Assembly (NCBI GenBank): GCA_002405445.1
Contig: DHLV01000277.1
Span: forward strand, 4,535-10,315
Direction: 5' to 3'
Source of the DNA: Flammeovirgaceae bacterium UBA4659
GTDB taxonomy: Bacteria > Bacteroidota > Bacteroidia > Cytophagales > Cyclobacteriaceae
Length of the DNA: 5,781 nt
A program made the translations under genes and the position numbers. The notes under the pieces were generated by a model, which worked only from the letters and a program-made list of their open reading frames with translations, did not search any database and was not told the DNA's origin. Of this stretch, positions 1 to 5,654 are shown piece by piece. Each line of letters begins with the position of its first letter. Position 1 is the stretch's first letter.

Positions 1-1235
1 GTTGCCAGCGTGCCCGCAATCACTACCAACGAGGCGCGCGGAACACCCGCTATGCCTTTGCTGGTGAGCATGAGCACCAATAACATACTGATTTGGGTAG
101 CTACCGGTAAATGGATGCCATACGACTGTGCAATGAACAGCGAGGCAAACGTCATGTACATCATGCTGCCGTCTAAGTTGAAGGAATAGCCAAGGGGCAA
201 CACAAAACTCACAATCTTGTCTTTGCAACCAAATTTTTGGAGCAGTTCCATGGTTTTTGGGAAAGCCGCCTCACTGCTGCTGGTGCTGAAGGCCAACAGA
301 ATAGGTTCCCTCATGGTGCGAAGCAATTCAATCACCCGCTTGCCGATAATTAGTGAGCCTGCCAAGGCTAACACAATCCATAAAATCAGCAAGCCAGAAT
401 AAAACTCGGTGATAAAAATCGAGTAGGTCTTTAAGATGCCAAGTCCTTGCTTCGCAATAATCGCAGTCATTGCACCAAACACTGCTACGGGTGCAAAGTT
501 CATAACATAGCCTGTTACTTTTAAAATAACGTGGGCGATGGCATCCATCGCCTTGATAACAATTTTGCCTTGCTCGCCAATCGCAGCGGTGGCTACACCA
601 AAAAACAGAGAGAACACCACGATTTGAAGAATCTCATTCTTTGCCATCGCTTCTACCACCGATGCCGGGAAGACGTGATATAAAAACTCTTTCAGTGACA
701 ACCCGTTGTGCGACAAGCCAATGTCAGTGCCGGCATCGGGCACGGGCAGTTTCATGGCAATGCCCGGTTGAAAAATGTTTACCAAAATCATACCCAGCAA
801 AAGACTGGTGAGCGATGCGCCAATAAACCATAACAATGTTTTCCCACCAATACGACCAACGGAATTAATGTCGCCCAACTTGGCAACACCCACCACCAGT
901 GTGGTAAATACCAGTGGTGCAACAATCATTTTAATCAAGCGTAAGAATATATCTGCCAGAATAGAAAACGGCTCAACTTTTTTGTCGCGGGCAGAGATGA
1001 TGGCATCGCGTTCTTTGAGAATGGGTTTCTTCTGCTGCTCCAATTGAACTGAAGCTAGACTATCTTTTGTTTGCGAAAGCTGATGTTGTATTGCTTGAAT
1101 GCTGACTTCAATTGCTTCGAGCTTTTTATTTTCATCAGCCACATAGCTTTTGTTGAGGGCAAAGCCAAGCCCAATGCCCACAATTAAGGCGATGATGATG
1201 TAAAGGGTGAGACGGCTTTTCTTTGTTGAATTCAT
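1..1235 (-). CDS. Dicarboxylate/amino acid:cation symporter (DAACS family), C-terminus cut by window edge
   Basis: This inner-membrane secondary transporter takes up C4-dicarboxylates or acidic amino acids with Na+ or H+; the exact substrate cannot be read from the sequence. The 411 visible residues begin MNSTKKSRL. A first membrane helix spans about 9-27, followed by an unusually long polar segment (about 29-88), then TM2 with IFLRLIKMIVAPLVF at 96-110. The family signatures are clear: the serine-rich hairpin-1 motif STSSSEAAFP (317-326), the TM7 motif SFNLDGS (351-357), and hairpin 2 with TSKGIAGVPRASL (391-403). TM8, which carries further substrate contacts, lies beyond the left edge. SSSE resembles DctA-type rather than GltPh-type hairpins, which hints at dicarboxylates. 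I chose ATG at 1235 because GGAG lies six bases upstream; in-frame ATGs at 1247 and 1253 would add four or six residues. The gene is divergent from the protease unit. No convincing promoter of its own was found. Confidence 0.93.
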   Translation of the reverse strand, partial: MNSTKKSRLTLYIIIALIVGIGLGFALNKSYVADENKKLEAIEVSIQAIQHQLSQTKDSLASVQLEQQKKPILKERDAIISARDKKVEPFSILADIFLRLIKMIVAPLVFTTLVVGVAKLGDINSVGRIGGKTLLWFIGASLTSLLLGMILVNIFQPGIAMKLPVPDAGTDIGLSHNGLSLKEFLYHVFPASVVEAMAKNEILQIVVFSLFFGVATAAIGEQGKIVIKAMDAIAHVILKVTGYVMNFAPVAVFGAMTAIIAKQGLGILKTYSIFITEFYSGLLILWIVLALAGSLIIGKRVIELLRTMREPILLAFSTSSSEAAFPKTMELLQKFGCKDKIVSFVLPLGYSFNLDGSMMYMTFASLFIAQSYGIHLPVATQISMLLVLMLTSKGIAGVPRASLVVIAGTLA

Positions 1236-1303
1236 CGGTTGCTCCATTTCCATAATTTTATAGCGAAGATGTCTTTGCAATTAAGACAAAATTGAACCAA
1301 CTT

Positions 1304-1325
1304 CAATTTGTGATTGTTCAAATTG
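1304..1325. repeat. 7-bp inverted repeat over the -33 box (possible operator)
   Basis: CAATTTG (1304-1310) and CAAATTG (1319-1325) are perfect inverted arms separated by 8 bases. The left arm contains the TTTG -33 box of the promoter that drives the small protein and protease genes, and the right arm lies in the promoter spacer. A dimeric regulator bound here would block that promoter. The dyad is seen directly; a regulatory role is inferred. Confidence 0.4.
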
Positions 1326-1337
1326 TTGGTACTTTTG
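1307..1337 (+). promoter_or_regulatory. Bacteroidota-type promoter for the small-protein/protease unit
   Basis: TTTG at 1307-1310, a 19-base spacer, then TACTTTTG at 1330-1337, which is an exact match to the TTTG-N19-TAnnTTTG consensus known for the Bacteroidota primary sigma factor. Transcription would start near 1343-1346, leaving a leader of about 15-18 nt before ATG 1361. This position argues against the earlier in-frame ATG at 1292, which lies upstream of the promoter. Confidence 0.6.
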
Positions 1338-1360
1338 AACATCCCATTCTCAAAAAATCT

Positions 1361-1558
1361 ATGGCAAAAACGTTGAAAAAATCTAAAGAGCAAGCTTTCT
1401 TGAAAGGCTATCAAAAAATTGTAAAGGGGATACCAAACAATCCTGGTATTGTTCCAATTGGGGGTCAATGGCTCAATAAGGGTGATTTTTTCACAAAATT
1501 TTCGTTGTATAAGGACACCCAAAGCGTTACATCAACTGAAACTTCCATCCTTCGTTAA
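1361..1558 (+). CDS. Hypothetical small basic protein (65 aa) upstream of the SDH-type protease
   Basis: I do not recognise this protein. It begins MAKTLKKSKEQAFLKGYQ and is strongly basic in its first 22 residues (seven Lys), followed by a Gly/Pro-containing middle (IPNNPGIVPIGGQW, about 23-36) and a polar Ser/Thr-rich tail. It has no membrane helix or signal peptide. Its TAA ends two bases before the ATG of the protease gene, so translation is probably coupled and the products may work together. The start at 1361 is preferred because a consensus promoter lies at 1307-1337; an in-frame ATG at 1292 would give 88 residues but lies upstream of that promoter. An overlapping minus-strand reading frame exists (1232-1522) but has no supporting signals. 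The evidence that this is a real gene is position, promoter and tight coupling, not homology. Confidence 0.5.
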   Translation: MAKTLKKSKEQAFLKGYQKIVKGIPNNPGIVPIGGQWLNKGDFFTKFSLYKDTQSVTSTETSILR

Positions 1559-1560
1559 GA

Positions 1561-2481
1561 ATGCCAAATTGGAAGGAGGTATTAGAAGAAATTCAATCTG
1601 AACAAGGCAGAGGAACACCCAATCCTTTAGATCATGTTAGGCGCAAGTACCTCGCGCTAATTGAAAAGAAAACAGGGCGAAATGTAATTGCATATTACTC
1701 AGGTTGGCTCCAGAAACCACAGAGTAGTGATACAATTGTAAACGATAAGGATAAGAATGCCTTGATGGTGAACATCCATAAAATGGATAGAACAAAAGGC
1801 CTCGATTTGATTTTACATACACCTGGCGGGGATCTGGCTGCAACTGAAAGCATTGTAGACTACATGTATTCAATGTTCGGTGAGAACATACGAGCGATTA
1901 TACCTCAAATTTCTATGTCTGCTGGGACTATGATCGCATTGAGCTGCAAAGAAATTATGATGGGTAAGCAGTCTAATCTTGGGCCAATAGATCCTCAAAT
2001 TGGTGGTGTTGCGTGTCAAGCAGTATTGGATGAATTCGAACAAGCAAAAAATGATATTAGAGCTAACCCAACTTCTGCCGCTCTTTGGCAAGTAATAATT
2101 TCAAAATACCATCCAACTTTTTTAGGAATTTGTCAGAATGCAATAGACTGGTCTGAAAAACTAGCTTTGGAATGGCTCATCAGAAATATGAGCAAGGCAA
2201 ACATTAACCGCGCTAAGAAAATACTTAAAGAATTTGGAGATCATAAAACAAATAAGTCCCATGCCAGACATATCTCAAAACAAGCTTGTAAAGAAATAGG
2301 CTTGAATATAGTCAACATGGAGGACGATCATGAACTGCAAGACTTAATATTAACAGTCCACCATGCTTTTATGCATACGTTTTCAAACTCAATGGCCGTT
2401 AAGATAGTTGAAAATCAGTTTGGAGTAGCGTTCGTTGAAGCAATTCCCCTTCAACAAAATCAATCTTTCTTTGCCCAATAG
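1561..2481 (+). CDS. SDH-family ClpP-fold serine protease homologue
   Basis: A 306-residue soluble protein of the serine dehydrogenase proteinase (SDH) family, related to ClpP and SppA (crotonase-like fold). The order of motifs fits: LDLILHTPGGDLAATE at 81-96, where HTPGG (86-90) is the oxyanion-hole/strand motif; IPQISMSAGTMIALSC at 114-129, with Ser120 the predicted nucleophile; and LGPIDPQIGG at 140-149, as in SppA-like enzymes. The general base is not certain from sequence. Residues 150-306 are family-specific and mostly helical in appearance, ending in a segment with His267, His268 and His272. There is no signal peptide or transmembrane segment, so it should act in the cytoplasm; the substrate is unknown. 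It follows the small basic gene after 2 bp and converges on aroC 13 bp away without a terminator. Two hand-counted lines are 30% and 37% GC, well below aroC, which suggests acquisition. The family assignment is firm; activity and role are inferred. Confidence 0.9.
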   Translation: MPNWKEVLEEIQSEQGRGTPNPLDHVRRKYLALIEKKTGRNVIAYYSGWLQKPQSSDTIVNDKDKNALMVNIHKMDRTKGLDLILHTPGGDLAATESIVDYMYSMFGENIRAIIPQISMSAGTMIALSCKEIMMGKQSNLGPIDPQIGGVACQAVLDEFEQAKNDIRANPTSAALWQVIISKYHPTFLGICQNAIDWSEKLALEWLIRNMSKANINRAKKILKEFGDHKTNKSHARHISKQACKEIGLNIVNMEDDHELQDLILTVHHAFMHTFSNSMAVKIVENQFGVAFVEAIPLQQNQSFFAQ

Positions 2482-2494
2482 AGAGAATTGTTTT

Positions 2495-3565
2495 TTATAG
2501 TTTAGAGTTTTTGCCCCGCAGCAAAAAATCCACCATCACTAAAGCAGCCATGGCTTCTACAATGGGCACCGCACGCGGCACCACGCAGGGGTCGTGGCGG
2601 CCTTTGCCCGAAACAATTGCCTCGTTGCCGTCTTTGTCTACGCTGACCTGGTCTTGCATAATGGTGGCCACCGGTTTGAACGCAACATTGAAGTAAATAT
2701 CTTCTCCGTTGCTTATTCCGCCTTGCACTCCGCCTGAATGATTGGTGCGGGTGCGGATGCGGTCGCCATCGGCATAAAACTCATCGTTATGCATTGAGCC
2801 ACGCAATTGTGTGCCCTCAAAACCACTTCCATATTCAAAACCCTTCACGGCATTGATGCCGAGCATTGCTTTGCCCAGCTCGGCATGCAGCTTGTCAAAA
2901 ACGGGCTCGCCCAGCCCAACGGTAGAATTTCTGATCACGCCCGTGATGACACCGCCAATCGTATCTCGATCCATCCTTACCTGGTCGATCAGTGCAATCA
3001 TCCTCTCGGCTGTTGCGGCATCGGGGCACCGCACGATATTATCTTCTGTCTTCGACAAATCCAGACCAGAATAATGGGGTGCCCGGATGTTACCTACCTG
3101 CGAAACAAATGCATGGCAACTGATACCACTTTGCTGCAGCAAAAGTTTTGCAACGGCACCGGCTGCTACGCGGGCTGCGGTTTCACGCGCTGAGCTTCTG
3201 CCGCCACCGCGGTGGTCGCGGATGCCATACTTCACTTCATACGTGTAATCGGCATGCGATGGCCTGAATGTGTTTTTCAGATGACCATAGTCTTTGCTGC
3301 GTTGGTCTGCGTTTTCGATCACAATCGCAATAGGGGCACCGGTAGATTTTCCGTCAAATACACCCGAAAGAATCTTGAAGGTGTCATCTTCTTTTCGTTG
3401 GGTGGTGATTTTGGATTGACCTGGTTTTCTGCGGTTCAGCTCAGACTGTATGAATGTTTCATCCATTGCCAAACCTGCCGGGCAGCCGTCTATCACAACA
3501 CCAATTGCCTGACCATGACTTTCGCCAAACGTAGTAATCCTAAAAAGCTTGCCGTAGGAATTCAA
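2495..3565 (-). CDS. aroC: Chorismate synthase
   Basis: Catalyses the last common step of the shikimate pathway, converting 5-enolpyruvylshikimate-3-phosphate to chorismate with reduced FMN, in the cytoplasm as a homotetramer. At 356 residues it is full length for the family. All signatures are present: TTFGESHG at 11-18 with the conserved His17, RRKPGQ at 45-50, RPSHADYTY at 101-109 with His104, [16 protein letters not shown] at 114-129, [16 protein letters not shown] at 275-290, FKPV at 296-299, and [17 protein letters not shown] at 322-338. The start is a TTG at 3563-3565: an in-frame TAG lies two codons upstream, no ATG precedes GESHG in frame, and the first residues (M)[17 protein letters not shown] fit the family N-terminus. 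The gene lies 239 bp downstream of the batD-like gene on the same strand and has its own candidate promoter. The stop lies 13 bp from the end of the convergent protease gene. Confidence 0.97.
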   Translation of the reverse strand: MNSYGKLFRITTFGESHGQAIGVVIDGCPAGLAMDETFIQSELNRRKPGQSKITTQRKEDDTFKILSGVFDGKSTGAPIAIVIENADQRSKDYGHLKNTFRPSHADYTYEVKYGIRDHRGGGRSSARETAARVAAGAVAKLLLQQSGISCHAFVSQVGNIRAPHYSGLDLSKTEDNIVRCPDAATAERMIALIDQVRMDRDTIGGVITGVIRNSTVGLGEPVFDKLHAELGKAMLGINAVKGFEYGSGFEGTQLRGSMHNDEFYADGDRIRTRTNHSGGVQGGISNGEDIYFNVAFKPVATIMQDQVSVDKDGNEAIVSGKGRHDPCVVPRAVPIVEAMAALVMVDFLLRGKNSKL

Positions 3566-3575
3566 AAGCTAAGTT

Positions 3576-3603
3576 GTGAGACGTGAGACATAGGCTTTGA
3601 GAC
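3576..3603. repeat. Short tandem repeat of GTGAGAC just upstream of aroC
   Basis: GTGAGAC occurs twice in tandem (3576-3582 and 3583-3589) and a third TGAGAC follows at 3598-3603. On the aroC strand this reads as GTCTCAC units 11-38 bases before the TTG start. Such repeats can change copy number by slippage. No function is evident. Confidence 0.6.
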
Positions 3604-3623
3604 GAAAAATATAATCCACCATC

Positions 3624-3634
3624 ACCTTAAAGGT
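3624..3634. repeat. Palindrome ACCTT-A-AAGGT in the aroC leader
   Basis: Five-base arms around a single A. It lies within the predicted aroC leader, downstream of the candidate promoter, and has the same arm sequences as the palindrome at 3697-3708 on the other side of that promoter, in opposite order. Confidence 0.35.
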
Positions 3635-3652
3635 AAAGATTAGAACGCATCT

Positions 3653-3680
3653 CAAAAATAGTTTTGAAAGGAATTTTCAA
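3653..3680 (-). promoter_or_regulatory. Candidate promoter for aroC
   Basis: Read on the minus strand, TTG (3680-3678), a 17-base spacer and TATTTTTG (3660-3653) fit the Bacteroidota TAnnTTTG -7 box, but the spacer is two bases shorter than the best consensus and the -33 box lacks its first T. Transcription would start near 3646, giving a leader of about 80 nt before the TTG start. An inverted repeat TTGAAA/TTTCAA (3664-3669, 3675-3680) lies inside it. Confidence 0.42.
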
Positions 3681-3696
3681 GTATTTTGCTTTATTC

Positions 3697-3708
3697 AAGG
3701 TGTACCTT
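3697..3708. repeat. Palindrome AAGGT-GT-ACCTT upstream of the aroC promoter
   Basis: A perfect 5-bp inverted repeat with a 2-bp centre, about 17 bp upstream of the candidate -33 box on the aroC strand. It pairs in sequence with the palindrome at 3624-3634. A protein-binding role is possible but unproven. Confidence 0.35.
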
Positions 3709-3755
3709 ATAGCTCATACCCTGCAGGAGCCTGGTTAAAAAATCAAATGAGGGAG

Positions 3756-3771
3756 AACGGCCAAAGCCGCT
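3756..3771 (-). other. Small hairpin downstream of the BatD-family gene
   Basis: On the minus strand AGCGGC, TTTG, GCCGTT form a six-pair stem (one G-U pair) with a four-base loop, 34 bases after the BatD stop codon. No T-tract follows directly; the nearest run of T lies about 15 bases further on. It may be a weak terminator or an mRNA 3' stabilising element. Apart from this hairpin, the aroC promoter and the small repeats listed, nothing else was recognised in 3566-3804. Confidence 0.25.
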
Positions 3772-3804
3772 GAAAATTCCAGGAAGGTATTCTTGCGATG
3801 AGTT

Positions 3805-5241
3805 CTACTTTTTAAATGCCAAATAGAGCGCAACTGCAAAGAAAAGGAAAGCCAACATATTCAAACTGATTTTTGCCAGGTTCGTTTCTGACATGGCTCG
3901 CAATTGGTTGTCGGTTGCATCAGCCCTGTCGTAAAATGAGCCCAGATCACTGCTTTCAATCGACTGGTTCTTTTGACTCTCGCCCACTACGTTTACCACT
4001 TGCTGCGACCGAAGGGTGTCATATTTCTTTGTTTTCGGATTGAAGAACACCCATTTGAAATAGTCTTTCAGCGCAAACGCGCCCGGCTCTTTCGGAATCA
4101 TAAAGTAGTTGAAAGACTTGGTGCCCGTCACCCGCCCCTTATCGCGGTTGATACTCTGCTTTACGTTTGGTTCATAAAAGTCAAAACTCAAATTATTTTC
4201 AGCTTTTGGTTTTTCAATGGCGGATATGTTACCCTCGCCAAAGATGTTGAAATCGTACACCACGCTTTGACCGGTCTCCAGTTGGTTAGCGCCAATTTTT
4301 TCTTGCAGTTGGTATTCGCCAACAGCGACCTGGTCGCGCAGTGGGTGGGGTGGCAGCTCTTTCACCTTTACAGTACGTGGCTTGGAATAAAACGTCTTGT
4401 AATCTTCCTGGCGGTTTTGTCCGAAAAAAGACGGATTCTTGGCAACCTTGAATTTAATCATCTCCAAACCTACGCTCGGAAACGTAACGGGCTGCTTGTT
4501 GAGCGGATAAAACGTGGCCTGGTATATTTTATATTGTGTGTAGTTTTTATTGTTGATGGTGAGTGGCTCGCCTTCAATGCTCTCGATGTTGAAGTTTTCT
4601 TCCCAACAGTTGGCGGGTTTAATTTTTTTGAGAATATCAGCGAGTTGTCTTCCTAAGTCGTAAAATTGCATAGGCGCACGATTGTTGTCAGCAACCAGAA
4701 ATGAAAGTGTAGCGGTGAATCCTTCTCCCACATACACTTCGTTGCTGCTTACAGTTAACGCCAACTGCGCTTCTTCTTTGATGTCAACAAATTCAGGGGT
4801 TCCGCGGTTGAAGAAATCCTCGGCTGGGTCGCGGTCAAAAAAGCTCCTGAAAGGGTCGTTTTGCTGAGTTTGCACGGGTGGCCCAACCTTTATTCGCCTG
4901 CCGTTTACATTATACATTTGGTCGTTCACTTTTATTTTGAAAGGCGGCACATTGATGATGCCCTGCTTGGTGGGTACGTAGGTCATTATTATGCTTTGCG
5001 ATGAACTCATTTGTCCGTTGACGATGCTGGTTTGCGTTGACGAGGAGGTGCCGCGCTTGTGCAAGCCGGCTATGTCCGGAAAGTTGTCGTAGCTGCGGAG
5101 CCTCTCATTGTTGACGGTGATGGTGATCGTCCACGGTTGATTTTCACCAATTTCCTCGGGCCCCAGCAGAATTTGTACACTCTGGCTGTGGCAATAGTAA
5201 AACCAGAGCACCAAAAAGGAAGTAAAAAGGCCTTTAATCAT
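3805..5241 (-). CDS. BatD-family protein (secreted, C-terminal membrane anchor)
   Basis: BatD-family proteins belong to the Bat (Bacteroides aerotolerance) group of envelope proteins; their molecular role is poorly known and probably structural or in protein-protein contacts. This one has 478 residues. A signal peptide covers about 1-20 (MIKGLFTSFLVLWFYYCHSQ), periplasmic beta-rich domains follow, and a single membrane helix at about 458-476 is followed only by two lysines. Family-like stretches are SIIMTYVPTKQGIINVPPFKI (83-103, pattern of the first domain), the Phe/Asp-rich linker DPFRSFFDRDPAEDFF (129-144), VSSNEVYVGEGFTATLSF (164-181), SKPRTVKVKELP (286-297) and a domain starting near VGEYQL (307). 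It is shorter than many BatD proteins that continue past the helix. ATG 5241 is the start because it precedes the signal peptide directly. No batA, batB, batC or batE lies next to it: upstream is a divergent gene and downstream is aroC. It is therefore an orphan copy as far as the window shows. Confidence 0.85.
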   Translation of the reverse strand: MIKGLFTSFLVLWFYYCHSQSVQILLGPEEIGENQPWTITITVNNERLRSYDNFPDIAGLHKRGTSSSTQTSIVNGQMSSSQSIIMTYVPTKQGIINVPPFKIKVNDQMYNVNGRRIKVGPPVQTQQNDPFRSFFDRDPAEDFFNRGTPEFVDIKEEAQLALTVSSNEVYVGEGFTATLSFLVADNNRAPMQFYDLGRQLADILKKIKPANCWEENFNIESIEGEPLTINNKNYTQYKIYQATFYPLNKQPVTFPSVGLEMIKFKVAKNPSFFGQNRQEDYKTFYSKPRTVKVKELPPHPLRDQVAVGEYQLQEKIGANQLETGQSVVYDFNIFGEGNISAIEKPKAENNLSFDFYEPNVKQSINRDKGRVTGTKSFNYFMIPKEPGAFALKDYFKWVFFNPKTKKYDTLRSQQVVNVVGESQKNQSIESSDLGSFYDRADATDNQLRAMSETNLAKISLNMLAFLFFAVALYLAFKK

Positions 5242-5266
5242 AAAAAATTACGCATTGCAACAAGCA

Positions 5267-5282
5267 CCGCAATACGTTGCGG
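5267..5282. repeat. Perfect inverted repeat at the predicted batD transcription start
   Basis: CCGCAA (5267-5272), TACG, TTGCGG (5277-5282) form a perfect 6-bp dyad. It begins 4 bases downstream of the TACTTTTG box on the minus strand, so it covers the expected transcription start and the first leader bases. It could be an operator or a 5' hairpin protecting the mRNA. Confidence 0.45.
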
Positions 5283-5285
5283 ACA

Positions 5286-5293
5286 CAAAAGTA
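5286..5293 (-). promoter_or_regulatory. -7 box for the BatD-family gene
   Basis: On the minus strand this reads TACTTTTG, an exact TAnnTTTG match and identical to the -7 box of the protease unit. The -33 position (19 bases upstream) reads GTTT or TTTT, which is a poor match, so the call rests on the -7 box and its position about 44 bp before the ATG. Confidence 0.4.
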
Positions 5294-5357
5294 AAATCTT
5301 CTTTCTACTATAAAACCTGTTTTGTAATTTCAACGTTGTAAATCCAATAAAATTCTT

Positions 5358-5371
5358 AAAAAACGTTTTTT
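5358..5371. repeat. 14-bp palindrome A6-CG-T6 before the small-protein gene
   Basis: Six A, CG, six T form a perfect palindrome ending just before the ribosome binding site at 5373-5377. It may be a bent-DNA or binding element, or a weak hairpin in the leader. It is also upstream of the divergent batD promoter. Confidence 0.4.
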
Positions 5372-5382
5372 GAAGGATGAAG

Positions 5383-5568
5383 ATGCTCAACTATTTTAAG
5401 ACCATCCTTTCGAGGGTGAGTTTTGATGCGCGGCTGTTCGAGAAGGAGTTGCGCAAGGCCATCAAATTGTTGATAGCCGAAGAGTTACGGGAGCTCAGAA
5501 ATTGGTGCTATGCCAACTATGGGAATCAGTACCGAGCCATTTTGAATCGGTGCTTTGTGATTGCGTAG
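5383..5568 (+). CDS. Conserved-type small protein (61 aa), function unknown
   Basis: The protein begins MLNYFKTILSRVSFDARLF and continues with a charged, probably helical stretch rich in Lys/Glu/Arg/Leu (about 18-40), then NWCYANYGNQY and a short C-terminus with a second Cys (NRCF). There is no signal peptide or membrane helix. From memory it resembles small hypothetical proteins common in Cytophagales; this was not checked. I prefer ATG 5383 because AAGGA (5373-5377) lies five bases upstream; ATG 5377 overlaps that site and would add two residues. The codon use matches its GC-moderate neighbours. A strong intrinsic terminator 29 bases after the stop makes it a complete single-gene transcript, divergent from the BatD gene. 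Function cannot be assigned. Confidence 0.72.
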   Translation: MLNYFKTILSRVSFDARLFEKELRKAIKLLIAEELRELRNWCYANYGNQYRAILNRCFVIA

Positions 5569-5593
5569 AGAATTTTTTGAACAAAGAAAATCG

Positions 5594-5619
5594 AAAACCC
5601 CGCTTTAGCGGGGTTTTTT
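5594..5619 (+). terminator. Intrinsic terminator
   Basis: CCCCGC (5598-5603), loop TTTA, GCGGGG (5608-5613) form a perfect GC-rich 6-bp stem, extended by AAAA before and TTTT after, and followed by six T (5614-5619). It ends the 61-residue gene's transcript. The A-run on the other side means it could also work on the minus strand. Confidence 0.93.
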
Positions 5620-5654
5620 GTTGATGAGAGCCATCTTGCAACAGCCAAAATAGC

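Noticed and set aside
217..1047. Plus-strand frames at 217-402 and 775-1047
   Set aside because: They are antisense shadows of the symporter, whose minus-strand frame is open through the whole region and has family motifs.
1292..1360. Upstream ATG 1292 as start of the small basic protein (88 aa)
   Set aside because: The consensus promoter at 1307-1337 lies downstream of this ATG, so a transcript from it could not include it. It is kept only as an alternative.
1232..1522. Minus-strand reading frame of 96 codons opposite the small basic gene
   Set aside because: No promoter or ribosome binding site. It overlaps the divergent promoter and the start of the symporter gene, and its composition (many Phe/Asn/Arg) looks like an antisense shadow.
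1573..1580. Perfect Shine-Dalgarno-like AAGGAGGT just inside the protease gene
   Set aside because: It encodes residues of the conserved-looking N-terminus (WKEV), no start codon follows at a suitable distance, and Bacteroidota rely little on this motif.
2807..3193. Long plus-strand frames inside aroC (also 2811-3074 and 3212-3586)
   Set aside because: They are antisense to full-length chorismate synthase with all its motifs and have no independent signals.
3756..3771. Hairpin as a clear intrinsic terminator of the BatD gene
   Set aside because: The stem includes a wobble pair and no T-tract follows directly, so it is listed only as a weak hairpin.
3973..4656. 227-codon plus-strand frame inside the BatD-family gene
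   Set aside because: It is antisense to a coherent secreted protein with a signal peptide and membrane anchor. No recognisable domain in it.
5624..5653. Nine-residue frame (MRAILQQPK) ending one base before the lipoprotein start
   Set aside because: Could be a leader peptide, but it has no ribosome binding site and is short enough to be chance.
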